Assembly: GCA_025558095.1 (NCBI GenBank)
Contig: JAIVFI010000007.1
Coordinates: forward strand, 186,001 to 250,000
Direction of reading: 5' to 3'
Source: Hyaloraphidium curvatum
Lineage: Eukaryota > Monoblepharomycota > Hyaloraphidiomycetes > Hyaloraphidiales > Hyaloraphidiaceae
Length of the DNA stretch: 64,000 nucleotides
In this document: positions 44,681-56,951 of the stretch, piece after piece
Layout: every line of letters starts with the position of its first letter
How positions within the stretch are numbered: the first letter of the stretch is position 1
Made by a program: the position numbers and the translations under genes
The notes under the pieces: model-generated
Database searches by the model: none
What the model saw: only the letters and a program-made list of their open reading frames with translations
What the model was told of the DNA's origin: nothing

Positions 44681-47363
44681 ATGTCCTTCTTCAGCCGCGG
44701 GTCGAGTGCGGCGTCCGCGCCGCAGACGCCGCTGAATCCCGCGCCGCCGCCGAAATCCGCGGCGCCTCCGCCGTATTCGTCGGTGCCGGGGTCGCAAATG
44801 GCGCGGACGTTCCGGGTGTCCAAGTCTCCAACGGAGGTTCGCCTGCGCCTTCCGGCCGCAAATGTGCAGGGCCCTGACGCTCCATAGGCACTGGCAATGA
44901 CCAACTGCGTGATTGCGAGCCCGAAGGACTTCGATGCGGGGGTTAAGTACATCCTGGTGGAGGACCAGTTCGCGTTTACCCTCAGGTGCGACGACCCTTG
45001 GACCAATGGGCTTCCCTCGTTCTGAAGCATTTCCGTACCGCCAGATTCGAGCCTGCTTTTCCGTCTGGCGAGCTTGGAACCTCTATTTTCCACCGGCGCT
45101 TTGCGCAGCTTTCTCTGAACCAGGACGTTCGGGCACGGGCCTATGATGCCGCTACCGAGCTCCCGAACCCGTATTTGGGGACGCTGCACATGCAGGTTTC
45201 GTTCCTTAGGAAGGGCTTCGAGTCCCCGGAGACGTACGACACGGCGGAGATGGCCCAGGTTTTTCTGTCGTCTTTCGACGGCCACATTCTGGGCAAGGAG
45301 CAGACGCTGTGCTTTGACTTCCACGGGGTCACGCTTGTGGTCGCGGTCACTAGCATGCATGCTCTGGACCTCGCGAATCTCAAGGGGAGCCTGTCGAATA
45401 GCAAGGGCGGCGATCCCGTCGGGAACTCGGTCACGCGCGGCGTCGTTATGGGACAGACCCAGATCCAGTTCACCAAGGCCGCGGACTCGACGATAAAGCT
45501 GAAGGGCTCGGCTAAGGGAGGCCCTTCCACGGCCATCATTCAGCCCGATTTCAAATTCGAGGACCTCGGGATCGGCGGGCTGGACAAGGAGTTCTCCGCG
45601 ATCTTCCGGCGCGCTTTCGCCAGCCGCATCTTCCCGCCTGCGCTGGTCGAGAAGCTGGGCATCCAGCACGTCAAGGGCATTCTTCTCTATGGACCTCCAG
45701 GGACGGGCAAAACGCTCATGGCTCGGCAGATCGGGAAGATGCTGAACGCGCGGGAGCCGCAAATCGTGAACGGCCCGGAGATCCTGAACAAGTACGTCGG
45801 TCAAAGCGAGGAAAACATCCGGAAACTGTTTGCCCCGGCCGAGCAGGAGGTTGGTGTTGGATGGTTGTCGAATGATTGCTCGCTCACGGCGCACGCTTCC
45901 AACAGTACAAGGCGAAGGGCGAGGATTCCTCTCTACACATCATCATTTTCGACGAGTTGGATGCCATTTGCCGCCAACGCGGTTCCGTGCAGAGCGGGAC
46001 CGGTGTGGGCGACTCGATTGTGAACCAGCTGCTGGCCAAGATGGACGGCGTGGAGCAGCTAAACAACATTCTGATCATCGGCATGACCAATCGCCTCGAC
46101 ATGATCGATGAGGCGTTGCTGCGGCCGGGCCGTTTGGAGATCCACATGGAGATTTCGCTGCCGGACGAGAAGGGACGTTACGAAATCCTCAAGATCCACA
46201 CTTCCAAAATGCGGGAGAACGACATCCTGGATTCGGACGTTGACCTGCAAGAGCTTGCCGTGAACACAAAGAACTATTCCGGAGCCGAAATCGCCGGTGT
46301 CTGCAAGTCTGCGAGCTCTTTCGCCTTCAACCGGCACATCAAGGTCGGCAGCCTGGCTACCGTTGCGCCCGACGTCGAGAAGATGAAGATCAAGATGGAC
46401 GATTTCCTGCACGCGCTCGAGGAGGTCAAGCCCGCGTTCGGCGTTTCGGAGTCCGAGCTCGGGCTGTGTGTGCAGAACGGTATCATTCGGTACGCACCAG
46501 TTATCGATGTGAGTTGCAGCTCGAGGGGCCGCGGACCGTTCTCACCGCGGTTTATCCCGCAGCACATTCTCGACGACGCACAGCGCTACGTTTCCTCTGT
46601 TCGCAACTCGCCCATCACTCCCCTCATCTCGATTCTTCTGCACGGCCCGCCCAATTCGGGGAAGACGGCCCTCGCGGCCTCCATGGCCATGCAATCCGAC
46701 TTTCCCTTTGTCAAGCTCATTTCTCCGGAGTCGATGGTTGGCTACTCGGAGACGGCCAAGATGTCCCAGATCAAGAAGGTGTTTGACGACGCGTACAAGA
46801 GCCCGCTAAGCGTCATTGTTGTGGACGGGATTGAGAGATTGTTGGGTGGGTTCTTGGCCCCATGGCACCGCGATCCGTTGGAACTCATTGAGCTGCAGAT
46901 TGGGTGCCCCTCGGTCCGAGGTTTTCCAACGTGGTCTTGCAAACGCTGCTTGTTTTGATGAAGAAGACGCCACCAAGGGTCAGTTGTCGCGTCCTGCAAG
47001 CCATGCTCGATCGAATGCCGACTGATCTGCACAACACAGGGTCGCCGATTGCTCATCATTGCAACGACCTCGCGAAGAACGATTCTGGACTCGCTGGACA
47101 TGTCCGACTTCTTCGACGCCGAGGTCTTCGTCCCTACGATCTCCTCGGTGGCCGCGGTCGAGGTTGTGCTGAAGGAGGTCAAGGTCTTCACGGACGAGGA
47201 GCTGGCTCAGGTCGTGCAGCAGCTTCGCACGGCCAACCTGGACGGCCGGCTCAACATCGGCGTGAAGAAGCTGCTCATGGTTGCCGAGATGGCGAAACAG
47301 GACGACGTGGGAACCGTGGAGAAGTTCCTGACGGAGCTGATGCGAGAAGGGGTGACGAGCTAG
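44681..47363 (+). CDS. SEC18: Sec18/NSF vesicle-fusion ATPase
   Basis: Hexameric AAA+ ATPase that disassembles SNARE complexes with alpha-SNAP. Seven exons (44681-44836, 44888-44985, 45045-45849, 45906-46508, 46563-46845, 46899-46978, 47040-47363), 2,349 nt, 782 residues. A Pro/Ala-rich 40-residue leader precedes the N domain (RTFRVSKSPTE-ALAMTNC; RRFAQLSLNQDV). D1 has Walker A GPPGTGKTL and Walker B IIIFDELDAI plus the MTNRLDMIDEALLRPGRLE segment; D2 has GPPNSGKTALAASMA and VVDGIERLLD, where relatives usually read DDIERLL. The carboxy part has TTSRRTILDSLDMSDFFD. The Asp-to-Gly change in the weakly hydrolytic D2 ring is noted. An alternative start MARTFRV at residue 40 is possible. Confidence 0.95.
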
Positions 47364-47441
47364 AGTTTGTTCTTTGTCCGCGATGTATATTCCTGCATAC
47401 CCATGCTCTACACGAATGAACCAATCTGGTCTTTACAATGG

Positions 47442-50400
47442 TCAATCAACGTGAGGTATTGCAAAGAGAGATGCAATCTTGCTGCTGGCGAACTTGTTTG
47501 CAACGTCATAGACCTTCATTGATTGATACAGGCGTTTCGAATCCAGCGGTTTGATCTGGGGGACGATATTTGCCAGCGATCCGATTACTTCGGCCGCGGC
47601 AATGTCGCTCGATCCGGTAGGGACGGATCCCTCCTCTGTTCGTTCATTTCCCGACTTTTCCGGAGTTCTCTCAACCGCCTTTGCGTCCTCTTCTTCCACC
47701 AATGAGTCCGTCGGCCGCAGCCTGCGGCGATCAAGGTCCCATGGAGCTCTCTCCCCGAATGTGCCAACTAGCTTACCCTCCAACGTCCACAGCTTGGCAG
47801 TGTCGTTTGACACGCTGACAACCAGGCCGTGCTTGTCCGAGTAATCCAGCGAATTGACTGCGCCGTTGTGCGCCCGCCATGCGGCCGATCTCGAGCAGCT
47901 CACCGGCGACGTTCCAAGCATGCAGACGCTAACGTCACCATCTGAATCGCCCACGAGCAGAAGATCGTTTGTGGTACACAAGGCAGTCAGAATTGGACTG
48001 TCTCCTGCACCCTGCGAGAGGCCAAAATCCAGATAAACGCGGGTTCCTGTCGACACATCCCACAAGTCCAGCTCCCCGCCAATGGTGAGCGAAAGAAGCA
48101 TGGCGGTAGGGCTATGCAATCCGTCTTCTTTTCGAGCTCCAAACTGAGCAAGTGTCCTAATGCCGCCCTTTGAGCCTTTCGGAGCTTCGAGTTTCTGAGT
48201 GATCTGCCGTGTCTGAATGTCCACGAGACAGACAGATCCATCAGCGTCTCCCGAGCAAAGCGTCGCCGGGAAAAGGAAGCACAGCGAGGAAATCGGTGAC
48301 GAGTGCCACCGCGGGTCCATGGTGCCCGCGTTGAAATCGGCTGCGGGTGCCAGCTTGCTCGCACCAATCTCGTCCACGAAAAGCTGCACCGTCGTCCCCG
48401 CTGCCGCGGCAAAGTACCTCGTCTCGTCACACTCAATGTGCAAAACGCAAGAGATTTCGTGGTCCAAAGGCGGTTTGGCTTCCTTGAGACGCATGCCGTT
48501 GTTGTGGTTCCAAACCTTGAACGTTCCGTCTGAAGACGCCGTTAGGGGAGGACTACTGCGCAACACAGCAACCCACCAGAAGCTCCGGTCATGAGCCGCC
48601 GTCCGCGCGAGTCAAAGGCCATGGCCTTAATCGGAGCCTTGGGATGAGCATCGGCCCAACGGTACGCCTTTTGCCCGGTCGTAACGTCCCACACGTTGAT
48701 GGCGGAGGAGCTGTCTGCGCTGACGCAAAGGTCAAAGGTCGAGTTGTACAATGCCGCACAGATGGGAAAGTCGTGGCTTTTCGGGTCCTTCTCGTCGTAG
48801 TGCTTATCGCGCATGTCGTAGCGGAGCAGCGACGTGCAGCCAGCTACAACGAGAGTGCCACCGTCCCCGCGGGCGTTGGGCACGAAGACCATACCGCCCA
48901 GAAGGTTCTCGGGCCGATAATCCCTCGGATCGATGATGGTTTGTAGGCAGACCTGCTTGCGAATGTCAAAGACCTTGATGTCCTTGTCCCACGACAGCGA
49001 AATGCACTGGCCGGGTATCCCGGCGACGACCTCGATGATGGGCGCGGAATGGCCCCGCATGGGCGCGATCGCCTTCTGTATCCGGTGCGGATTCCAGATG
49101 CGCAGCGTGCGGTCCTGCCCGCCGGTGATGATCGCGACGGGGTTCCTAGAGTAGGCGAAGCATTGCACGCCCTTGGCAACCGACGCGTGTTCGTTGGTCC
49201 AGTTGAGTCCGTCTTTACGCCGTGCGATGACGAGAGAGCAGTGCTCGTTGGAAGAGCAAGAGACAACAGCGTTCATTTCTTCAATGTAGTCGATGCCGAG
49301 AGTCCAGTCGCTGTGCGTCTTCCAGCTCGTTGTGTTGGCCAGGTGAGCGCTCTCCTTGACAAGCTCGTGCAGCGTCATGTCCAGGCATTCGGAGCTGGGC
49401 TTCTTTGCAAAGAGCTTCTGGTGGTCAAAGCTCAGAATGTTCAGAGTTCCATTGTCGAGCCCATAGTAGATGGCGGTCTCCTGATGGTCTTCAAGAGCGA
49501 CCAAAGACGCCGCAACGCACAAAGCCATGCCTTCACTGAGGTGCACGCGGAGCTGCGGCAACATGGTGTTGCAGTCTGCCGACTGTTAGCAATGAGAGAC
49601 AAGGATGGCACGTCCAACGCACCGAAGAGGGTAATGGTTCTGTCGTCCGCAACGCTGACAATCATGTTCAGATGAGGGATGGTGGCAACGTCGTGCACCC
49701 ATGTATGATGGTTCCCGCGGCGATGCTGCCGGCGCGGATCCGTGACAAAGCTCTGGATCAGCCCGAGATCCCAGTTCCACAGGCACTCGGTGCCGTCGCG
49801 CCCGATCGTCGCGAACCTCCGGTTCTCGGGGAAATGCACGATCCGCTTGATGATGTCAACGTGCGGCGTGGCCGTCGGCCGCCGCGGGTTCAGGGGATCG
49901 TGGTCGAAGGTGCGCTTCTGCGCCTCCTCCTCCATGCTCTGCTGCCCTTCCGAGCGCTTCAGAATGAAGGCAGAGAACTCGTCCCAATCCAAGGTTCCGT
50001 TAGTATCCGTGTCAATCTTCATGAACAGCAAAGTCATCTGGAAGGCGCGTGTCAGTAGGCGGCGACGCGAAAAGAACGGACTGACCTGCTCGTCGGTCAG
50101 ATTGCCACCAAGAACGTTCCGGAAGGCCTTCTTGAACTCGTCCAGCGTCAAACCGACCTCGCCCTGGTCACCTTTTGAGGCTGCACTCTGAACAGGACGG
50201 TCAGAGACGCGTCTCTCCCTGTTCCAACGACCGCCACCTTTTGGAAGAGCTCGAGAAGCTTTCGCAGGTGCTGGAATTCGATCTCGACCTCTGCACGGTA
50301 TTGTGCCGAATCTCGGAGCACATTCACGCCCTCGGTGTTGCTCATGAGCTCCAGGCCCTTGCTCTTCGGTCGCGGTCCGGCCGAGCGTGCACGTCCGCCC

Positions 50401-50504
50401 CCGGCCGTTGTGAAGCTGAGCGTCGAGCCCTCGATGTTTGCGGCAGTCCCGACCCGTGTCCCGGCCATCGAAGACGATGAAGCAAAGCCTGCGGACGAAG
50501 GCAT
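47442..50504 (-). CDS. EF-hand plus WD40-repeat protein, WDR49/WDR64-like
   Basis: Starts MPSSAGFASSSS at 50504. A coiled segment is followed by EF-hand-like helices (LTLDEFKKAFRNVLGG) and a canonical calcium loop, DTDTNGTLDWDEF (D-x-D-x-N-G-x-x-D-x-x-E). Then at least eight WD40 repeats run to the stop: ECLWNWDLGLIQSFV, DRTLRIWNPHRIQ, DKDIKVFDIRKQVCLQT, INVWDVTTGQKAYRW, DGTFKVWNHNNG (joined across an intron), GELDLWDVSTG, TAKLWTLEGK. The closing 90 residues are acidic and lack repeats. EF-hands before WD40 repeats, with the KAMAFDSRGRRLMTG and WNHNNG blocks, resemble WDR49/WDR64/EFCAB8 proteins, which are largely cilium-associated. Introns at about 49.56-49.63, 48.54-48.58, 50.04-50.09 and 50.17-50.25 kb. 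Confidence 0.65.
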
Positions 50505-50657
50505 TTTGAGAGAATTGCATGCGCCTGGTCCTTGGTTTGAGTTGCTGTTTTCGATCGCCTTGGGTTCTCCGCCGCAGCTTCCCCACAACCCAGGCAGGGC
50601 GCATCGCGGACGGCAGCCGTCTCTACTCGCCTTTCACGTCGCTCTTAGCTCGCGGCG
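50505..50657. promoter_or_regulatory. Short bidirectional promoter, WD40 gene / BCAT
   Basis: 153 bp separate divergent start codons of the WD40/EF-hand gene and the aminotransferase, so both 5' UTRs and promoters must fit here. No TATA box was recognised. Confidence 0.5.
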
Positions 50658-52072
50658 ATGCTCTCCGCGGCAGTGCGGCACCCGCCGCTCGGGGCGCTGG
50701 CCCGGGCGTTCCACGCGTCCGCGCCGCGCCTGCAGGCCGCCCCGGCGCTGGCGGAGCTGTCCTCCAAGGGCCTTTCCGTGACGTCGGCACCCGTCGGCAA
50801 GCCGCTGGTGCCGCTTAAGGACCTGGTCTTCGGCAAGACGTTCACCGACCACATGCTGTCGGTCGAATGGACTGCCGAGAAGGGCTGGTTGCCGGCCCGG
50901 ATCCACCCCTACGAGAAGCTGCACTTTGATCCTTCCGCGATTGTATTGCACTACGGCTTGGCGTGTTTCGAGGGGATGAAGGCCTACAAGGACAAGGCCG
51001 GCAACATTCGGCTGTTCCGGCCGCAGATGAACATGCAGCGGCTCTGGAAGAGCGCGCACCGGCTCGCGCTGCCGACGTTCGACCAGAAGGCGTTGTTGGA
51101 GCTGTTGGAGGACCTTCTGAAGGTGGACGAGAAGTGGATCCCGAACGAGCGGGGGTATTCAGTGTACATTCGCCCGACCATCATCGGAACCCAGGTGGGT
51201 TTGCGGATCCCATCGGCTGCTTTGATGCCACCACCGACCCTAACTTTTTGCAGGAATCGCTGGGCGTCGGTGCCTCCAATCGGGCGCTGCTCTTTGTGAT
51301 CTTGTCTCCCGTGGGCCCGTACTACAAGTCGGGCTTCGCCGCCGTCAGCCTGAAGGCCACTAACGAGTACACTCGGGCATGGCCCGGCGGTACCGGAGAT
51401 GCAAAGATTGGTGCCAACTACGCCCCCGGAATCAGGTTCGAGACGCCGGGCCGATCCGTCTGCTCTGATCCTGACTCCGACCAGACCCCAGATTGAGGCG
51501 GGCAAGGAAGGCTATTCGCAAAATCTGTGGCTGTTTGGGAAGGAGGACTTTATCACCGAAGCGTTGGTACCTTACAATTCTCGTCGGACGAGCCGCTGAC
51601 GTTCGCCGCAGCGGAACCATGAACTTTTTTGCCCTCCTCACCAACGAGAAGGGCGAAAAGGAGCTCGTTACCCCGCCGTTGGACGGCACGATCCTGCCTG
51701 GCGTCACTCGGGATTCCATGCTCACCCTCGCGCGGGACTGGAAGGAGTTCAAGGTCAGCGAGCGGCCGATCACCATGGCCGAGCTTTCGAAGGCCGCGGA
51801 TGAGGGCCGGCTCCACGAGGCGTTCGGCGCAGGTGCGTTGATGCCTTGGGGCACTGCGGCCTCCATTCTGATTCGCGAAATCTCCAGGCACTGCCGCCAT
51901 CGTCGCTCCGATCAAGGCCATCAAGTACAAAGGCCGAGACATCCCCGTTCCCCTGGACCCTTCGAATCCGGCCTCGCAGGCCGGGCCGCTCGCGCTTCGC
52001 TTCGCGGACACCATCATGGCGGTGCAGTATGGGGAGAAGGAGTACCGGGATTGGAGCGTGGTCGTGAAATAA
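50658..52072 (+). CDS. BAT1: Branched-chain amino-acid aminotransferase, mitochondrial
   Basis: PLP enzyme (fold type IV) interconverting Leu, Ile, Val and their keto acids with glutamate. Five exons (50658-51194, 51254-51435, 51485-51562, 51612-51832, 51888-52072), 1,203 nt, 400 residues. A presequence ([25 protein letters not shown]) targets mitochondria. Core blocks: [50 protein letters not shown], then [19 protein letters not shown] with the Schiff-base Lys (AKIG), [36 protein letters not shown] and [10 protein letters not shown]. Four short introns all close in phase. Its stop lies 46 bp from the convergent D-LDH stop. Confidence 0.96.
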
Positions 52073-52118
52073 TAGCGCGCGTGTAACCGGATTGAGGCTG
52101 GTTGTGTGCGATGACGAT

Positions 52119-54049
52119 CTATTTCGCCCCCGGGTCCAGTTCAGGCAATGTGTGTCCCGGGTTGAAGAGGTTGTCGGGGTCCAGCGCGTTCTTGATTGCC
52201 CACATGGCTTCGAGCGCCTCGCGGCCGAGCTCGAGCTCCAAGAACCGCATCTTGCTCTTGCCAACACCTGCCAAGAACGTCAGGCATCAATAAGCAACCC
52301 CGATAGCGATACTCACCGTGCTCTCCCGTGCACGTTCCGCCCAATAGGATTGCCCTTTCCGAGAGGATGTCCTGGAACTTCTTGGCCGCCTCTAGCTCCT
52401 TCGGATCGTCCTTCTTCACCGACAGCGCGCAATGGAAGTTGCCGTCGCCCGCATGGGCCACGATCGGCGCCGCCAGACCCATTTCCTCCCTGAGCTTTTG
52501 TGCCTCCCTCATCGCTGCAGGCAGGGCCGAGATCGGCACGCACGAGTCGGTCGAGATGAGCGCGAGCTGCGCCGGGTCGCAGTTGTCCGTCCGAACGGTG
52601 AAGTTGTAGTAGATGGCCGAGCGCCGGATGTTCCATATGTCGGCGTAGTCCGAGTCGCCCGTGGATTCGCGCCAGTGCGCCAGGCGGTGCCGCTTGGCGA
52701 GCTCCGCGACCTCGGACTTTTGCTGCGCGATCGACTCCTTCGTGCCGGCAAAGTCGATCAGCAGCGTTGCCCTTTCGGGGAGCTTGATCGGGGCGCCGGG
52801 GAAGTTGTTGGCTGCCCGCACAGCCAGCTCGTCCATGAGCTCCAAGCGATTCAGAGCGAGCCCGGACGACACGATGGCGTGAACCAGCTTGCCAGCGTCC
52901 TCGATCGAGTCAAAGCACGCGACCGCCACCTCGTGCCGCTCGGGGATTCTGCGGAGCTTGACAGTCACCTCGGTGATAATGCCCAGGGTCCCCTCGGAGC
53001 CGATGAAGAGGCGCGTTAGGTCGTACCTGAAAACGATATCAGCGTTTTGCGCGAAACGGGAGCTAGCCACTAACCCTGCGGAAGATTTTGGTGGCCGGCG
53101 CCTCGTCGTGATGACTTTGCCGTCGGAGAGAACGACGCGAAGACCAAGAACGTTCTCCTTCATTGTACCTGCCCCACAAAGAGTTTCAGATTTCCGAAAA
53201 GTGCGTAAAAGCAGCCTTTTGCGTACCATATCGCCATGCCCGAGTGCCGGAGCAGCTCGTCCCGCACATCCCGCCCAGCGAGGCGCCCGGGCCGGGGTCG
53301 GGCGCGAAAAACAGGCCGTGGTCCTTCAGCTCGGCATTCAGATCCAGCCAGCTCTTGCCGGCTTGGACGACCGCGTCCATATCCTCGGCGTGGAGGGCAA
53401 CGATCGCATCCATGCCGCGAAGATCGATGACGATCCCACCGCGGTCCGTCGGGGTCAGCTGCCCCTCGATGGAGGTGCCCGCACCCCAGGGAATGATGGG
53501 CACCCTGTGCAGCCGGCAGATTTTGACAGCATCCACGACGTCCTGCTCCGTCTCGGCAAACACCACGGCCTGCGGTGTCCCGCCGACGTAGTAGCTCATG
53601 CTGTCGCGGTTCCGCGAAGTCCGCAGGGCCAAATCATCGCTGAATTTCTCGCCGAAGCGGGCGCGAAGATCGCGGACGCAGGCTTCGGCTGCAGGATCGG
53701 AGCGCTTCGCGGAGACCGACGTGCTGGGTGCCTCGGCGGCAACCTCGGTCCGAGATAGGGCGAACGCCGCACCGGCCCCGACGGCAAGAGATGCAATTCG
53801 AAGATGCCATGGGGCTAGCTGGAACGCACGATTGCCCGCCGTGCCGTGAAATGTCCGCGATCGGCATCCAGCCCGTGGGAGACGGCACGGAAGCACGTTT
53901 CTGGAGGCCTCAGCGGCACCGCCGAGCGTCCAAGCAACGTCCCGGGCAAAGAATCCGCGCCGAGCCACGCGACCGAGAGCAGCCATCGCCGCTGGAGGCA
54001 AGGAGGCCGCACTCGTGTAGGTCTTTAGGGTTTTTCGTATCGCCGGCAT
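52119..54049 (-). CDS. DLD1: D-lactate dehydrogenase (cytochrome), mitochondrial
   Basis: FAD enzyme oxidising D-lactate to pyruvate and passing electrons to cytochrome c. The amino terminus (from 54049, or from MAALGRVARRGFFARDV at 53986) is basic, with a hydrophobic stretch LRIASLAVGAGAAFAL suggesting inner-membrane anchoring. The FAD-binding PCMH domain shows AETEQDVVDAVKICR, IPWGAGTSIEGQ, GGIVIDLRGMDAIV and DPGPGASLGGMCGTS, then across introns RYG-TMKENVLGLRVVLSDG and YDLTRLFIGSEGTLGIITE. The catalytic domain has HAGDGNFHCAL (metal/substrate histidines) and GTCTGEH-GVGKSKM, ending LDPDNLFNPGHTLPELDPG. Introns lie at about 53.16-53.22, 53.03-53.08 and 52.27-52.32 kb. Confidence 0.92.
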
Positions 54050-54300
54050 CTTCGGTCCGCCCGGGCCGGCCTCTCGTCACGGCACCACTCGCACCGCGTG
54101 ACCGTCCCCATCTCCGGGGCGCCATCCAGCCGCGCGAGGCTCGGCAGCGCCGCGGCCTGTTGGACCGCCCGCGCCGCCGCCGTTGCGCCGGCGTCCCCTT
54201 CGCCGCCAGCCGGCGTATCTCTCGGGTGCCGCACGCTCGGAGCGCCCACAACCCGGGTCGGCCGCATTTCGGAGTTTGCTAGGCGCCGCTGCTCCCCACA

Positions 54301-55712
54301 ATGAGCAAGCTCACGCCGTTCGGTCGGTTGCCGTTGGACGCTTCCCCGCCTGCCGTCAACCGGGCTGACTGGTTCATCCCGCCCCGTAGGCAACGCTGTC
54401 GCCGGCGCATTGGGTGCTGCTACTGCAAACACCATTATCTACCCGTTGGACGTGTGAGTGCCCTTTTCAGTCCCGAGTTCCTTGGACGGCGATTGATCCC
54501 CTCCGCCACCTCACCCCCTCCGCTGCCGCCACACTCGCCTTGCTCGTGTGATGGACTCATTATCTTCCATTGCTGGTGTCGCTCGTTTGTTCCTCGCAAC
54601 CGGCGTTGGATTGCTTCTCCGTACGGATGCCATTGGTGCCGCAAACCTGCACGGATCCCCGAACGGTCGCCAGTGTTAAGACCCGTCTGTCGGTGCAGAC
54701 GAAGCATGCCCAGTACCACGGGCACGTGCATTACGCAGGCACCTTCGATGCCTTTGCCAAAATCTTTGAGCAGGAGGGTGTCGCGGGGCTGTACGCGGGC
54801 ATCGCCTCTACTCTGGGCAACACAGTGGCGCAGAACTTCGCCTACTTCTACTGGTACGGCTTCATCCGGGGCTGGTGGCAGAAGCGGAACCCGGGCAACA
54901 TCTCGACGGTGATGGAGCTGCTGCTGGGGGCCCTCGCGGGGGCCTTCTCGCAGATGTTCACGCTGCCGCTGGCCGTGATCTCGACGCGGCAGCAGACGGC
55001 GTCGAAGAGGGACAAGAAGAGCGTGCTCGGAACTTTCTGGGAAATTGTTAACGACGAGGGCTGGCCCGCTTTGTGGAAGGGTGAGGGATGCTCGCAGGTG
55101 CCGCGGTCGCCGGTCGCTGACCATCTCTGCGCAATCTTCAGGCCTCAAGGCCTCCTTGGTGCTCTGCTCCAACCCTGCCATCACGTACGGAATGTTTGAG
55201 AGGATGAAATCGCTGCTTCTGGAAGCGCGGCCGCGGAAAGGCAACAGCCTGTCGCCGCTGGAATCGTTCATGCTGGGCGCTCTCTCCAAAACGATGGCAA
55301 CCGTCGTCACGTGCGTTTCTCTTTGCTGCTTGGTTGCCTTGCGTTTGACCGATGGCGCGAAACAGTTACCCCTACATCATGGCCAAGGTCAAGCTCCAGT
55401 GGAAGCCCCCGAAGGAGCTCGCCAACGACCCGATGTACCAGTACAAGGGCGCGCTCGACGTGCTCGCCAAGGTCTACAAGCAGGACGGCATCAGTGGCTG
55501 GTACAGGGTGCGTTTGGCTTGTAGCTGCGTTGCCGAGGTTCCTCCGTTGACGGTCCCTTTACCTCCAGGGCATGGACAAGCAGATCACCAAGGGCGTCCT
55601 CTCGCAGGCCATCCTGTTCACCACCAAGGACCAGTACACCTTCGCCGTGATCGCGCTCTACGCCCTCGCGCAACGCGTCTTCCAAAAGCCCGTTGCGGCG
55701 AAGCAGGCCTGA
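54301..55712 (+). CDS. Peroxisomal-type SLC25 carrier (PMP34/ANT1-like)
   Basis: Mitochondrial-carrier-family transporter of the SLC25A17 group, which exchanges adenine nucleotides or CoA/FAD/NAD across the peroxisomal membrane. Six exons (54301-54322, 54390-54453, 54674-55080, 55142-55310, 55366-55507, 55569-55712), 948 nt, 315 residues. Three tandem modules are seen: PLD-VVKTRLSVQ after NAVAGALGAATANTIIY; LPLAVISTRQQT after GALAGAFSQMF; and TYPYIMAKVKLQW after LGALSKTMATVV. The Leu instead of Asp-bearing PxD motif in module 2 (PLAVISTR) is typical of this group. Helix FQ..GI-type KQDGISGWYRGMDKQI is present. Intron 2 (220 nt) is unusually long for this region. Confidence 0.85.
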
Positions 55713-55881
55713 TGAGCACGATACCTCCCCAACTCCCCCTCGCCGAGAAATCTGGGTCTTAGAGCTTTGATAATAACGTGTACAGGCGGATGAATGAGAG
55801 CTGATCCACTTGTCATTCGGACACTTCGCCTCGATCGGTCCTCCTACAACTACTGTCTCTCGTCCGACGCGTCTTGCGACT

Positions 55882-56814
55882 ATGTCACGAATAATGTCGC
55901 CGTCGATGTTCCGGCCCATCTCCTTCTCCATGCCTGGCATGGCGCCGGCCCCGAAACCTTCTCCACGCCGCGTTCTGTTCCCCCCCGCTTGCGGCGTCGG
56001 CTCCTCCGTCCCGCCGTGTCGCTCGCTCCACGCGACGCGCCAAGCCCTCTCCTCCTCCTCTTCCACGAACAATGGTGCCCCCGATGTTGACTTGGAGCAG
56101 GTGGACGGGTCGGTCTCGTCGCGCTTGCCCCCGAAACCTTCCGTCACGGAGATCCTGGACGAATCGGAGATCGTCGGGACCGAGGTGGACGACATGATGA
56201 CGTCGTTCAAGGGCGCGAGCCAGGTGCCGTTCCCGAAACGCGCGGCGGACGTGCTTTTGGCGCCCATAAACGAGGACGACGTGGAGATGCTGCCAGGTGG
56301 TCTTGCTCGTGCGGAATGGGGACCTGGGAGGGGCGTTGATTCGTTTCGTGCCAGATGGCACTCCATACCTGCCCGAGATTAAGTTCCGGCGGATCTTGCT
56401 CAAGGCCTTCGGGCCCGGAGGTTGGGGCCTCGTACCGAGAGGGAAGCACACCCTGGTCGGCAAGAACCTGAGCCGGGAGTACGCGCTCTTCGTCCAAGGG
56501 CGATTCGTCAGCCAAGCGAGGGGCGAAACGGTTCGTTCGCTTGTTGGAAGCACCTCGATTGGCCAAGATCGGCTGATCTTGCACCTTTGCTCGGCAGGAC
56601 ATGCAATCTAACAGCATGACCCTGGCGACGGCTGCGGAGAGCGTACGATCGGACGCGCTGAAGCGCTGTTGCAAGGACATTGGGATCGCTTCCGAGTACG
56701 GTTTGCGATTTCATTTTGATTGGAGTTCATGCTTACCTTTCCTTTGTCAGGCTGTGGGATCCTGTCTGGACGCGGAAGTGGAAGGCCAAACGGGCGACCT
56801 TGAGCAGACGATAG
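55882..56814 (+). CDS. MGM101: MGM101, mitochondrial nucleoid recombination protein
   Basis: Rad52-like single-strand-annealing protein that maintains mitochondrial DNA. Exons 55882-56296, 56355-56530, 56598-56695 and 56751-56814 total 753 nt, 250 residues, close to yeast (269). A mitochondrial presequence rich in Met, Pro, Arg and Ser occupies the first 60 residues. The conserved core is EMLPDGTPYLPEIKFRRIL, KAFGPGGWGLVPRG, NLSREYALFVQGRFVSQARGE, MTLATAAESVRSDALKRCC and KDIGIASE-LWDPVW, ending in a basic tail (TRKWKAKRATLSRR). Each intron is needed to restore the core. MGM101 is mostly fungal with some protists, which helps place the organism. Confidence 0.93.
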
Positions 56815-56951
56815 AGAGACTCATGCATGCCCAAAAGCTTTGTGTCGTATGTGATGACGGCGCAATCGGCCGCGCGGCCTGCCGCGGTGATGAATGGGTG
56901 CGTCGATCAGGCTCGGGGGGGTCGCGAATAAAAACAAACATTGACGCCACC

